Assembly (NCBI GenBank): GCA_017471765.1
Contig: JAFURT010000005.1
Coordinates: forward strand, 1 to 64,000
Source of the DNA: Clostridia bacterium
GTDB lineage: Bacteria > Bacillota > Clostridia > Oscillospirales > Acutalibacteraceae
Direction of reading: 5' to 3'
Length of the DNA stretch: 64,000 nucleotides
Of the stretch, positions 42,463 through 50,418 are shown in pieces. A program made the translations under genes and the position numbers. The notes under the pieces are model-generated. The model made no database searches. It worked only from the letters and a program-made list of their open reading frames with translations, and had not been told where the DNA came from. Numbering within the stretch: position 1 is the first letter of the stretch; every line of letters starts with the position of its first letter.

Positions 42463-43857
42463 ATGTTGTATAAGGCAGGAAAAGGCAGAATCAAGGATAA
42501 TTGTATCCTCGTCCATGACGGCATCTATTACATGTTCAGCATATATTGGAAACACCCCGAAGATGAATTGCGCCATGTGTGGCTGGCCACCTCCAAGGAC
42601 GGCGTACACTTCGAGGATTACGGTTGCGTGATCGAAGATTTCAAGGACATCATATGGGCCATGAATGTGTATGAGACGGATGACGGGTTCTACATGAATC
42701 ATGGCAGCTTCACCGAGGCCGGGGAGCAAAAGGTGCTGAAATTCTGGCACTCCGACGACCTGTATCATTGGGAATACCGGCCGGAACTAGATCTGGTTTC
42801 CTGTGATGCGGATTGGGGCATTACCCGGCTGGACTGCATGGGCGTGCTGCGAGAGAAGGATCAGTATTACGGCTATGCCACCGGGCAGTTTGGCTTCATG
42901 ACCTCCGATGACGGCATCCATTGGGAGCAGCATCCTTATAATATTGACTTTTCCCCCTTCCATCCCTACTGCCCCTATATCGGTGGGTTTGAGATTGGCG
43001 ACTGCTTCTATTTTGAGGGGAAATATTACCTGCTCTGCGGCGGACATGCCCATGCCGGAAGCAAAGGCTACGGCATGTGGAGTTATGTGTCCGATACGCC
43101 ATCCGGCCCCTTCAAGCCGGTGTTCCCCAACTACAAGCTCTGCGGCAACAGTGACCGCTGGATACTTAACTGGGCACGGAGCTGTCAGCATGACGGGGTC
43201 ACGCTGATTGGCAATTTTGTGTATGATGGCTACTCCTTTGAATTTGGCAACACCTACCTGCCCATCCTCAAAGCGTTTGCCGTCAATGAATACGGCCCAT
43301 ACCTCAAGTGGTGGGAGAGAAATAATCTGCTGTATGGCGACCTGGTCAGCGAAACGGATAAGCTGGAGGCAAGAGGTGAAGAGACCAATGCCCTTCTGCG
43401 GGAATCCCAGACCTGCGCCATCTCCGAACTGGTTCCCCTGCCGGCGTGGGCCGTGGTGGATATGACCGTCGAGCTGGAGGAAAACACCTGGGTGGGGTAT
43501 TCTGCCGGCGGCATCTATCTGGCCGAGGACGACCACAGCGGTACAGCCATCATTTTTGACGCCTACGGCAAGAGCGACATCCTGTACGTTAAGGACGGCA
43601 AGGTTGAGGCGGTGGAGGATACCGTCACCTTCGGTCAGGCCGCACCGATACGGTTTCTGGGTGGCGTGCCGTATAAAGTGCGCCTGCTTGTTCGGGACGG
43701 TATGTATGAGGTGTATGTGAATGATGAGCATTTGCAGACCTTCAACAATGCACGCAACGAAAGCGATATTTCCCGGCCCTTTATCGCTATGGGGGCGGTA
43801 TCCCGGCGAAGAGGGTTCACCATGACCGATATCAAGATATATGGATTGAATCTGTAA
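42463..43857 (+). CDS. Intracellular beta-propeller glycosidase (GH32/GH43-like), copy 2
   Basis: This is a close paralogue of the gene at 40020: both are 464 aa and align without a gap over the first 190 residues, with the C-terminal sandwich almost the same. Asp12, Asp124 and Glu177 are all kept. Differences cluster in residues about 100-115, 160-175 and 200-300, which form the substrate face in the GH32 fold, so specificity may differ. No signal peptide. It has its own promoter, separate from copy 1 and the kinase. Confidence 0.72.
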   Translation: MLYKAGKGRIKDNCILVHDGIYYMFSIYWKHPEDELRHVWLATSKDGVHFEDYGCVIEDFKDIIWAMNVYETDDGFYMNHGSFTEAGEQKVLKFWHSDDLYHWEYRPELDLVSCDADWGITRLDCMGVLREKDQYYGYATGQFGFMTSDDGIHWEQHPYNIDFSPFHPYCPYIGGFEIGDCFYFEGKYYLLCGGHAHAGSKGYGMWSYVSDTPSGPFKPVFPNYKLCGNSDRWILNWARSCQHDGVTLIGNFVYDGYSFEFGNTYLPILKAFAVNEYGPYLKWWERNNLLYGDLVSETDKLEARGEETNALLRESQTCAISELVPLPAWAVVDMTVELEENTWVGYSAGGIYLAEDDHSGTAIIFDAYGKSDILYVKDGKVEAVEDTVTFGQAAPIRFLGGVPYKVRLLVRDGMYEVYVNDEHLQTFNNARNESDISRPFIAMGAVSRRRGFTMTDIKIYGLNL

Positions 43858-43863
43858 AAAGAA

Positions 43864-43904
43864 AAACAGCCGTCCTCTTGCATACAGCAAGAGGACGGCT
43901 GTTT
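43864..43904. terminator. Bidirectional terminator between glycosidase copy 2 and thiT
   Basis: A perfect 18-bp stem (43864-43881 with 43887-43904) is flanked by A-rich sequence on the left and TTTC on the right. Confidence 0.85.
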
Positions 43905-43905
43905 C

Positions 43906-44730
43906 TTATGCGCTCTGTTTGCTCTGCAGATGCTTCTGCAAAAGCCACAGTCCCAGCCAAAGGATTACTCCCACGGCGGTGACGATGCCTGCCGTCTGCC
44001 AGTCCACCAGCGTCAGGTTGGTAATAACAAAATCGCCGGTCTCCGGGTCTTGCAGAGGCTTAAAGATGGTGCGGATATCCCACACCGCCGCCGCCAGCAA
44101 GGCCGCCTTGGATAGCAGAGAGCAGATAAGCGGTGCTACCGGCAGTGTTTGCACAGGGGCGGCACGTCGGGGGAGCGCCTCCCGGATATCCACCGCCTTG
44201 GAGAAATACCAGGCGCCCAGTGTGGTCACCAGGGTTTCCGGCAACATATAGGTGGCGTTGTAGGCCAGCGAGTACAGCAGTGCCGCCTCGGTGGGGATGG
44301 ATAGCCCGGCCCATACGGTGCACCCGGCGACGACGTGAAAGACGTACCGTAGCCCACCGGTCAGCAGAGCGCCCAGTACCAGCGCCGTGCCCTGTGTCTT
44401 TGCCCGGCGGCGAAACACACCGCCAAGACCTAATGCGGTGAAGGCCAGCAGGTAATCGAGGACGATAATGGCGACCGCCGCCAGGGGGGAGGTGGCATAG
44501 GAGAGGGTGTTCAGCCCCAGAAGAAGCTGAATGAGAGAATAGGCGAAGCCGGTGAACAGGCCCCAGGGCACGCCGTGCCGGTAGGCGACCAACAGCATGG
44601 GGAGTGCCGAAAAGGCGGTGATACTGCCGCCGTAGGGCAGGTCCAGCACCTTGACCATGCTGAGCACCGCCGCCACCGCTAACAGGAGCGCACTTTCCAC
44701 TAAGCGCAATAGGTTTGTTCGTTGTTTCAT
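43906..44730 (-). CDS. thiT: Energy-coupled thiamine transporter ThiT (ECF S component)
   Basis: This 274-aa membrane protein has six core helices of the ThiT fold: LVESALLLAVAAVLSMVKV, PYGGSITAFSALPMLLVAYRHG and GLRYVFHVVAGCTVWAG, with residues typical of thiamine contact. The C-terminal 90 residues, with two extra helices, are longer than in most ThiT. The ATG at 44730 follows GGAGG. The TPP riboswitch upstream fixes the ligand with good confidence. The shared EcfA1A2T module is not in the window. Confidence 0.92.
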   Translation of the reverse strand: MKQRTNLLRLVESALLLAVAAVLSMVKVLDLPYGGSITAFSALPMLLVAYRHGVPWGLFTGFAYSLIQLLLGLNTLSYATSPLAAVAIIVLDYLLAFTALGLGGVFRRRAKTQGTALVLGALLTGGLRYVFHVVAGCTVWAGLSIPTEAALLYSLAYNATYMLPETLVTTLGAWYFSKAVDIREALPRRAAPVQTLPVAPLICSLLSKAALLAAAVWDIRTIFKPLQDPETGDFVITNLTLVDWQTAGIVTAVGVILWLGLWLLQKHLQSKQSA

Positions 44731-44765
44731 GTTTGTTCTTCCTCCTTTTTCTTTGCCGAACAAAC

Positions 44766-44793
44766 AAAAAACCTCCGCTGTGGATAGCGGAGG
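44766..44793 (-). terminator. Riboswitch expression-platform terminator
   Basis: CCTCCGCT pairs with AGCGGAGG across a 6-nt loop, followed by T6 on the minus strand, between the TPP aptamer and thiT. TPP binding is expected to favour this stop. Confidence 0.85.
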
Positions 44794-44830
44794 TGGGCGT
44801 ACAGCCAGATGGGCTGCGGCTATGATGAAA

Positions 44831-44916
44831 AACATCCCTCCGCCGGTATTATCCGGATCAGGTCATAGGGTTGAGCCTGCGCTCTCTCAGCCGCCCGGTG
44901 GGCAGCACCCCTTGTT
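44831..44916 (-). promoter_or_regulatory. TPP riboswitch aptamer (THI element)
   Basis: The minus strand shows the conserved THI-box blocks in order: GGGGTGC, GGCTGAGAGAG, ACCCTATGACCTGATCCGG and ATAATACCGGCGGAGGGA. These build P1-P5 of the thiamin pyrophosphate aptamer. It controls thiT through the terminator downstream. Confidence 0.96.
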
Positions 44917-44938
44917 TTGTCTGTTCAGTTGTGGCTAT

Positions 44939-44967
44939 AGGATACACCCACCATGGGGGTTTGTCAA
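44939..44967 (-). promoter_or_regulatory. Promoter of thiT
   Basis: The minus strand has TTGACA (44962-44967) and TATCCT (44939-44944), 17 bp apart, just upstream of the aptamer. Confidence 0.7.
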
Positions 44968-45004
44968 GGCTTTTTTACAAAATTATTAAAATTTCCTTCC
45001 CCCC

Positions 45005-45033
45005 TTGAATACCGACAAAAAATATGGTATATT
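45005..45033 (+). promoter_or_regulatory. Promoter of the dnaD-dnaC-pseudokinase operon
   Basis: TTGAAT (45005-45010) and TATATT (45028-45033) are 17 bp apart. Confidence 0.65.
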
Positions 45034-45065
45034 AAGTTGATATATTATGTAAGGAGGGGAGAGGC

Positions 45066-46010
45066 ATGGCACAGTATCATTGGTCACCGGCCGGCATGGC
45101 GGATGTATTCATCCTACCGGCGGCGGTGGTGGACGAGGCTATCAAGCTGGCTTCAGCCGGGCAGATACAGGTACTTTTATGGTTCTCCCGCCATCACCAG
45201 CAGTGGGATGCCGTCGCCTGTGCCGCCGCTTTGGACAGCACACCGGCGGAGTGTGAGAGTCATCTGCAGTTCTGGGTACAGCAGGGACTGTTGCAGACAG
45301 CCGAGGCATCCACCTCGGCCGCACCGGCCGTATCGGTAAAGGCGGCCCGCCCGGCGGCGGTCAAGCCTCAACTGCGGGAGGTGCTGGCCTATCAGGAGGA
45401 GCACCGGGAATTTGGGGTGTTCCTGGAGGCCGCCGCCGCCCATCTGGGCAAGGCGCTCAGCCACGGAGACGTGGCTACACTGCTGTATCTGCTGACCACA
45501 GCCGGCCTGCCAGAGAGCGTCATCCTGCTGGAGATTGCCTATGCCGTGTCCATCGGCAAGGGGAATATGCGGTACGTGGAGAAATTAGCCCTGGCGTGGG
45601 CTGATGAGGAACTGACCACCCACGAGGCGGTGGACGACCACATCCATCTGCTCCAGCGGCAAAAAGAGGCCGCCGCCCACGTGGAGGCGGTGCTGAAATC
45701 CACCGTACCTCTGACGGCGGCGCAGGCCGCCCTGGCGGATAAATGGGTCAACCAGTGGGGCTTCCGTGATGACATGCTGTTGCTGGCCCAGGAGGAGACC
45801 AAGGGGAAAGCCAAAAAATTCAACCTCAACTATATGGATAAAATCCTGGAGCACTGGTACGCCGATGGCATCACCACGCCGGAACAGGTGGAAAAGCCCC
45901 AGCCGGCGAAAAAGGGTGCCGCCGCCACCAATCCGGAGCAGAGTAGCCTGGATATGGAGGGCTTCGAGGAGCAGCTACTGCAGTATCGCCCCAAGTATAA
46001 GAAGAAATGA
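45066..46010 (+). CDS. DnaD-domain protein
   Basis: This 314-aa protein has an N-terminal winged-helix segment (LASAGQIQVLLWFSRHHQQW, about residues 25-80) and two DnaB2/DnaD-type helical domains (about 125-190 and 200-285). The end of the second contains the YxxxI-like GKAKKFNLNYMDKILEHWY motif that binds DNA. DnaD proteins open the origin and help load the replicative helicase in low-GC Gram-positives. AAGGAGG precedes the ATG. The next gene is a DnaC-type loader, which fits. Confidence 0.88.
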   Translation: MAQYHWSPAGMADVFILPAAVVDEAIKLASAGQIQVLLWFSRHHQQWDAVACAAALDSTPAECESHLQFWVQQGLLQTAEASTSAAPAVSVKAARPAAVKPQLREVLAYQEEHREFGVFLEAAAAHLGKALSHGDVATLLYLLTTAGLPESVILLEIAYAVSIGKGNMRYVEKLALAWADEELTTHEAVDDHIHLLQRQKEAAAHVEAVLKSTVPLTAAQAALADKWVNQWGFRDDMLLLAQEETKGKAKKFNLNYMDKILEHWYADGITTPEQVEKPQPAKKGAAATNPEQSSLDMEGFEEQLLQYRPKYKKK

Positions 46011-46024
46011 AGGAGGGACGCCAC

Positions 46025-47008
46025 ATGGCCTATGATGCACAGGTGGTGCAGGCCGCCCGGGAACGGTTAGAACGCCGCCGCCGGGATGCCAACGCAAAAG
46101 CGGCCGCCCTTCGGGATACGATGTGTGAGCGCATCCCCCGTCTGCGGCAGATTGAGCAGGAGATGGCCGCCGCCATTCCCCAGATTACCCACACTATCCT
46201 CGCCGGCGGCGACCCGGCGGCGGTGGAAGCCATCCGGCAGAGCAATCTGGCACTGCAGGAGGAGATGAGCCGTCTGTTGCGGCAGGCTGGGTGTGATGCG
46301 GATAATTTCGAGCCCCAGTACACCTGCTCCCTTTGCCGGGATACCGGTTATGCGGATGGCCAGGTGTGTGCCTGCTACCGGCAACTGCTGAAGGAGGAGG
46401 CTTGCCGGCGTCTGTCCGGCTTATCCGCCTTAAAGCTCACGGATTTCGCCTCTTTCCGGCTGGAATATTACGATGACCGTACCGACCCCAAGCTGGGGGT
46501 TTCTCCCCGTCAGCAGATGGGGGATGTGCTGGCCTACTGCCGGGAGTATGCGGCGGATTTCACCCCGGATAGCGGTAGCCTGCTGTTGCAGGGCTCTACC
46601 GGCATCGGCAAGACCCACCTGGCGTTGGCTATCGCCCGGCAGGTGGCAGAGCAGGGCTACGGCGTGATATACGGCTCTGTGGGCCCTCTGCTCCACCGCA
46701 TCGAGCTGGAGCATTTCGGCAAGGCCGAAGGGGACAGCCTGGCCCAGCTCACCGACTGCGACCTGCTGGTGCTGGACGACCTGGGGATGGAGTTTGACAC
46801 TCCCTTCACGCGTTCCTGCATCTACAACCTGCTGAACACCCGTCTGTTGGAGGGGCGCCCCACCATTATCAGCACGAATTTGGGCTCTGCGGCTCTTCAG
46901 GCCCGCTACGGCGACCAGATTGCCAGCCGCATCGGCGGTGGCTTCGAGCCGTTGTTGTGCGTGGGCCGGGATATTCGCCAAATGATTCGCCGTCAGTCCA
47001 TGGGCTGA
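46025..47008 (+). CDS. DnaC/DnaI-type helicase loader ATPase
   Basis: This 327-aa AAA+ protein has an N-terminal helical part, a Cys cluster CSLCRDTGYADGQVCACY near residue 105 that likely binds zinc, and the ATPase core: LLQGSTGIGKTHLALAIA (Walker A), DLLVLDDLGMEF (Walker B) and STNLG (sensor 1), ending with the arginine-rich SRIGGGFEPL. It should place the replicative helicase on DNA. ATG 46025 follows AAGGAGGG; the ATG at 46007 overlaps the dnaD stop and lacks a ribosome site. Confidence 0.92.
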   Translation: MAYDAQVVQAARERLERRRRDANAKAAALRDTMCERIPRLRQIEQEMAAAIPQITHTILAGGDPAAVEAIRQSNLALQEEMSRLLRQAGCDADNFEPQYTCSLCRDTGYADGQVCACYRQLLKEEACRRLSGLSALKLTDFASFRLEYYDDRTDPKLGVSPRQQMGDVLAYCREYAADFTPDSGSLLLQGSTGIGKTHLALAIARQVAEQGYGVIYGSVGPLLHRIELEHFGKAEGDSLAQLTDCDLLVLDDLGMEFDTPFTRSCIYNLLNTRLLEGRPTIISTNLGSAALQARYGDQIASRIGGGFEPLLCVGRDIRQMIRRQSMG

Positions 47009-47036
47009 GGCATAACCAAGTAAGGAGGTTTTCACT

Positions 47037-48797
47037 ATGGCAAAATTGTGTATGGGTTGTATGAATCCGCTGCCCCAGGGGAGCGAGACCTGTGCGGTGT
47101 GCGGGTATGACCCGGCTAAGGACAAAAACCCGGATAACTGCCTGCCGGCGGCATCGGTACTGCAGGGGCATTATATCGTGGGCAAGTGCTTGAAGGAATA
47201 CAGCGACCATCTGCTGTATCTGGCCTATGACCGGCAACTGAAGGAGCCCTGCTTCATTCAGGAGTTTTTCCCCGGCTCTGTCAGCCGCCGGGATACCATC
47301 GGTGGGGTACAGCCGCTGGCAGGGTGCGAGCGTGTGTTCGCTGAGTACGCTGACCGGTACCGGGGGACTATGCGGGCGTTGGCTCGTCTGCGTGAGCTGC
47401 CGGCGATTATTCCGGTGTACGATATTTTTGACGAAAACGGCACCGTGTATGCGGCCTCCGACTACTGTGAGGGCATGACCCTCAGCCGCAAGATCAAGCT
47501 GGCTGGCGGTCGTCTGCCCTGGAGCGAGGCCCGGCCGCTGTTCATGTCTCTGCTGACCAGCCTGACCCGGCTGAACGAGGCCGGCATCTGCCATCTGGGC
47601 ATCTGCCCGGACAATATCCTGATCGGCAGTGACGGTAAGCCCCGCCTGCGGAGCTTTTCCATTGCCGCCGCCCGACGTGCCGGGAGCGACCTGACCCCGG
47701 AGCTGATTACCGGCTATGCCGCCCCCGAACAGTATGGCATGGAGGGGGAGATTAGTGCGGCGGCGGATGTGTATGGCGTGGCCGCCACTATCTTCCGCAC
47801 CGTTACCGGCAACGAGCCGCCTGCCGGCAATAGTAGGGCTAAGAATTCCGATGACCTGTTTATGCCGGCTGAGGTAGCCGAGGAGCTGACCCAGCAGGTG
47901 TGCATCGCTCTGTTCAACGCCCTGCAGGTGTCGCCGGATAACCGCACCGCCACCGTGGCAGAACTGCGTGACCAGCTGTCTATGGAGCCCAACGTATCGG
48001 CTCTGGTCAACGAGGCAAAGGCCGACCGGGGCGAGGTGGTGGAGCCGGAAGAGAAAAAGGAGCCGAAAAAGGGCCGCACACTGCTTATCGTGTTCGGTTG
48101 CTGTCTGGCTGTTCTGCTCATCGTGGTGGGTCTGCTGCTGTGGATGCTATGGAGCCAAGGCGGCGAAAAGGAGCCGGAGGAATCCACCAATATTCCGCTT
48201 CCCTCCTTTGTCACCTCCACCACCCTGGACCCCAATAAGGAAAACCAGGTGTCCACGGATAATCTGGTTGGCCAGAACTACTATACCATCCGGGATAAGA
48301 AGCTGGGCGGCGAACTTACCGTCAAGCTGGCCTATGTGATGTACAGCGACAAGGCGGCCGGCACCATCCTGTCTCAGTCCCCGGAGGCTGGTAGCGTGGT
48401 GAATAAGGGTACCGAGATTTTGGTCACCATCAGCAACGGTCAAAAGACCGAGGAGCTGGCGATACCGGATGTATCCGGCTGGGAGGAAGCCCACGCTAAG
48501 CTGTATCTGGAGGCCCTGGGCTTTACCGTCAATTCGGTGCAGTTACAGCTCTCCAATTACGAAAAGGGAAAGGTGGACAGCACCGACCCGGCTATCGGCA
48601 CCGTCAAGAAGGTGGGCGACGAGATTACCCTGCGGGTGAGCAATGTGGAACCGCCCGAACCGGAGGAAAGCAGTGACCCGGAAAACCCGGACGACGGCTG
48701 GACATCCATCCCCGGCCTGAATGATGGGGAGGAAAATTCGGACGATACCTCCAACGGGGAAGAAAACTCCGGCGGAAACGGCTGGTGGCCCTGGTAA
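47037..48797 (+). CDS. Zinc-ribbon pseudokinase with membrane helix and PASTA repeats
   Basis: This 586-aa protein has a zinc ribbon (CMGC...CAVCG, residues 5-23), a Ser/Thr-kinase-like domain (about 43-315), a membrane helix (348-372) and two PASTA-like repeats outside (about 405-470 and 472-535), ending in an acidic Gly/Trp tail. The kinase core has lost its key residues: the VAIK lysine is Gln75, the HRD Asp is Gly188 in HLGICPDNILI, the DFG Asp is Ser206, and the glycine loop lacks glycines. It is therefore almost surely a pseudokinase, perhaps binding ligands or partners. Last gene of the dnaD-dnaC operon. Confidence 0.88.
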   Translation: MAKLCMGCMNPLPQGSETCAVCGYDPAKDKNPDNCLPAASVLQGHYIVGKCLKEYSDHLLYLAYDRQLKEPCFIQEFFPGSVSRRDTIGGVQPLAGCERVFAEYADRYRGTMRALARLRELPAIIPVYDIFDENGTVYAASDYCEGMTLSRKIKLAGGRLPWSEARPLFMSLLTSLTRLNEAGICHLGICPDNILIGSDGKPRLRSFSIAAARRAGSDLTPELITGYAAPEQYGMEGEISAAADVYGVAATIFRTVTGNEPPAGNSRAKNSDDLFMPAEVAEELTQQVCIALFNALQVSPDNRTATVAELRDQLSMEPNVSALVNEAKADRGEVVEPEEKKEPKKGRTLLIVFGCCLAVLLIVVGLLLWMLWSQGGEKEPEESTNIPLPSFVTSTTLDPNKENQVSTDNLVGQNYYTIRDKKLGGELTVKLAYVMYSDKAAGTILSQSPEAGSVVNKGTEILVTISNGQKTEELAIPDVSGWEEAHAKLYLEALGFTVNSVQLQLSNYEKGKVDSTDPAIGTVKKVGDEITLRVSNVEPPEPEESSDPENPDDGWTSIPGLNDGEENSDDTSNGEENSGGNGWWPW

Positions 48798-48816
48798 AAT
48801 TCTATAAATAGCAACG

Positions 48817-48850
48817 AACGCCTGTGACGAAACCGTCACAGGCGTTTTTC
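48817..48850 (+). terminator. Terminator of the dnaD operon
   Basis: A perfect 13-bp stem (48817-48829 with 48834-48846) ends in TTTTTC. Confidence 0.85.
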
Positions 48851-48899
48851 ATATTTTCTCCCCTGCCCACATATCTATAAGCAGATAGGGGGGTGCGGA

Positions 48900-49148
48900 A
48901 TGAACGAGGGATTGTGGGCGATGGCGGCAGGCGGCGGCTTACTGCTGTACGGTCTGTGCCGCTGGGCGACGGCCACCGGCCGCTGTCGACGGCGATGTAA
49001 GCTGTGCGGCCTTTGGGGCGGCAGTCTGTTTGTGCTGGGAATGCTGTTTGTGTGTGCACCCCAGCCCTGGGGCAGTGTGGTGCTGTGGCTGTGGGGCGGG
49101 CTGACCTTTGGCACGCTGTTGCTCCATGAACTGGTATCTCCCCGATAG
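48900..49148 (+). CDS. Small membrane protein
   Basis: This 82-aa protein is mostly hydrophobic with two or three membrane helices (about residues 5-20, 37-52, 58-76). Between the first two lies a basic CRRRCKLCG segment. GGGGGG precedes the ATG and a terminator follows directly, so it appears to be a real single gene. I do not recognise the family. Confidence 0.65.
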   Translation: MNEGLWAMAAGGGLLLYGLCRWATATGRCRRRCKLCGLWGGSLFVLGMLFVCAPQPWGSVVLWLWGGLTFGTLLLHELVSPR

Positions 49149-49150
49149 CA

Positions 49151-49176
49151 AAAGCCGGGTCAATCGACCCGGCTTT
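49151..49176. terminator. Terminator between the small membrane gene and the next unit
   Basis: A perfect 11-bp stem with an AATC loop; A-rich on the left and TTTCC on the right, so it can act in both directions. Confidence 0.75.
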
Positions 49177-49183
49177 CCAGCCA

Positions 49184-49810
49184 TTATTGTTGCTTTTCCT
49201 GCCACTTGCGCAGGGCATGCCGCCGGCTGCGCTTCATGGGGCGGCGTGTTGTGGGAGCGTCCTGCTCATCCGCAAAGGTCTCCAGCCCGATGGTGCTGTC
49301 TAGGTCTTTGAATACCGGGGCACCGTCCAGGTTGTAGGAGGGCTTGTAGCCTTCCTCCTCCCGGCGGATACGCTCCTCCCGGCAGGCGAACAGGTGGAAC
49401 AAGCCACCCAGCACCGTCAGAGCGCCGGCGGCCACCGAGCTGAGGTGACGGTAGACCAGCTTCCAGGTGGTCAGCCCCTGGGTGTTACCCAGGTGATTAA
49501 TCTGCGGCATCAGCCCATCCTTGAGGGTCAGGGCCACAATCAGCGCCAGCACAGAAGCCACACCGGCTACCACCAGCGGGATGGCCAACCAGCCCCCCTT
49601 GTCTTGCAGGCAGAGGCAGAGGATAAATCCGACGATTAACAGCACCAAGGCGATAATCCATAGCGGCACCAGCCAGGGGTTGTCGGCGAACACCTCCGCC
49701 GGTGTGCTCTCGATGAGCAGAACACTGCACAGGGCAAGGGCTTGGAAGGCGGTGGAGATGACCAGCAGGAAGCCGGCGATAACCAGACAGAATTTTGCAG
49801 CAGAGCGCAT
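49184..49810 (-). CDS. Four-helix membrane protein
   Basis: This 208-aa protein has about four membrane helices in residues 5-150 and a basic cytosolic tail rich in Arg/Lys ending RHALRKWQEKQQ. A DNA- or RNA-like binding tail is possible but not shown. It starts 17 bp after the Nudix gene on the same strand and is probably co-transcribed. Family not recognised. Confidence 0.75.
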   Translation of the reverse strand: MRSAAKFCLVIAGFLLVISTAFQALALCSVLLIESTPAEVFADNPWLVPLWIIALVLLIVGFILCLCLQDKGGWLAIPLVVAGVASVLALIVALTLKDGLMPQINHLGNTQGLTTWKLVYRHLSSVAAGALTVLGGLFHLFACREERIRREEEGYKPSYNLDGAPVFKDLDSTIGLETFADEQDAPTTRRPMKRSRRHALRKWQEKQQ

Positions 49811-49827
49811 GATAATGACATCCTTTC

Positions 49828-50376
49828 TTATTCCGGCCGGGCAGTACGCAACAGCCAGACTTTCAGTACAGCGATTTGGGTCTTGGCATCCGGCAGTTGG
49901 CCGTCCAGTGCCAGCTTGACCAGGGCTTCCAGCGGCATCCGTTCCACCTGCAGGAATTCGTCGGCATCCGGGTGCGCCTCGGTGGGGTGCAGGCCGGTGG
50001 CCAGATAGAGGTAGATTACCTCGTCACAGTAGCCGGGGGTGGGGTAGAGGGTGCCCAGAGGGGTGAAGGTGTCTGCTCGGAAGCCGGTCTCCTCCGCCAG
50101 TTCACGCTTGCCGGTGACCAGAGGATCCTCCCCCGGCTCCCGTTTGCCGGCAGGGATTTCGGTGACAATTTCTCCGTAGGGGTAGCGAAATTGCTTGACC
50201 AGTAGCACCTCATCCTCCTCGGTGAGGGCGATAATGCCCACGCCACCGGGGTGCATGACCACCTCCCGGTTGGCGGTGGTGCCGTCCGGAAGCCGGGCCT
50301 CGTCCACCCGTAGCCGGAGTAGGCGGCCCTGGAAGGCCGTGGACTGGGATAAGGTATATTCGGTGAGAGTATCCAT
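49828..50376 (-). CDS. nudF: Nudix hydrolase (ADP-ribose pyrophosphatase)
   Basis: This 182-aa enzyme has the Nudix box GKREPGEDPLVTGKRELAEETGF (G-x5-E-x7-REUxEExGU), preceded by VKQFRYPYGEIVTEIPAG and followed by YPTPGYCDEVIYLY. These flanks are typical of ADP-ribose pyrophosphatases. It hydrolyses ADP-ribose to AMP and ribose-5-phosphate with Mg2+. The ATG at 50376 follows AGGAGGGG. Divergent from the M14 peptidase gene with only 42 bp between starts. Confidence 0.92.
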   Translation of the reverse strand: MDTLTEYTLSQSTAFQGRLLRLRVDEARLPDGTTANREVVMHPGGVGIIALTEEDEVLLVKQFRYPYGEIVTEIPAGKREPGEDPLVTGKRELAEETGFRADTFTPLGTLYPTPGYCDEVIYLYLATGLHPTEAHPDADEFLQVERMPLEALVKLALDGQLPDAKTQIAVLKVWLLRTARPE

Positions 50377-50418
50377 ACGATGCCCCTCCTGTGAGACAAA
50401 TGAAATGAGGTGAGCATA

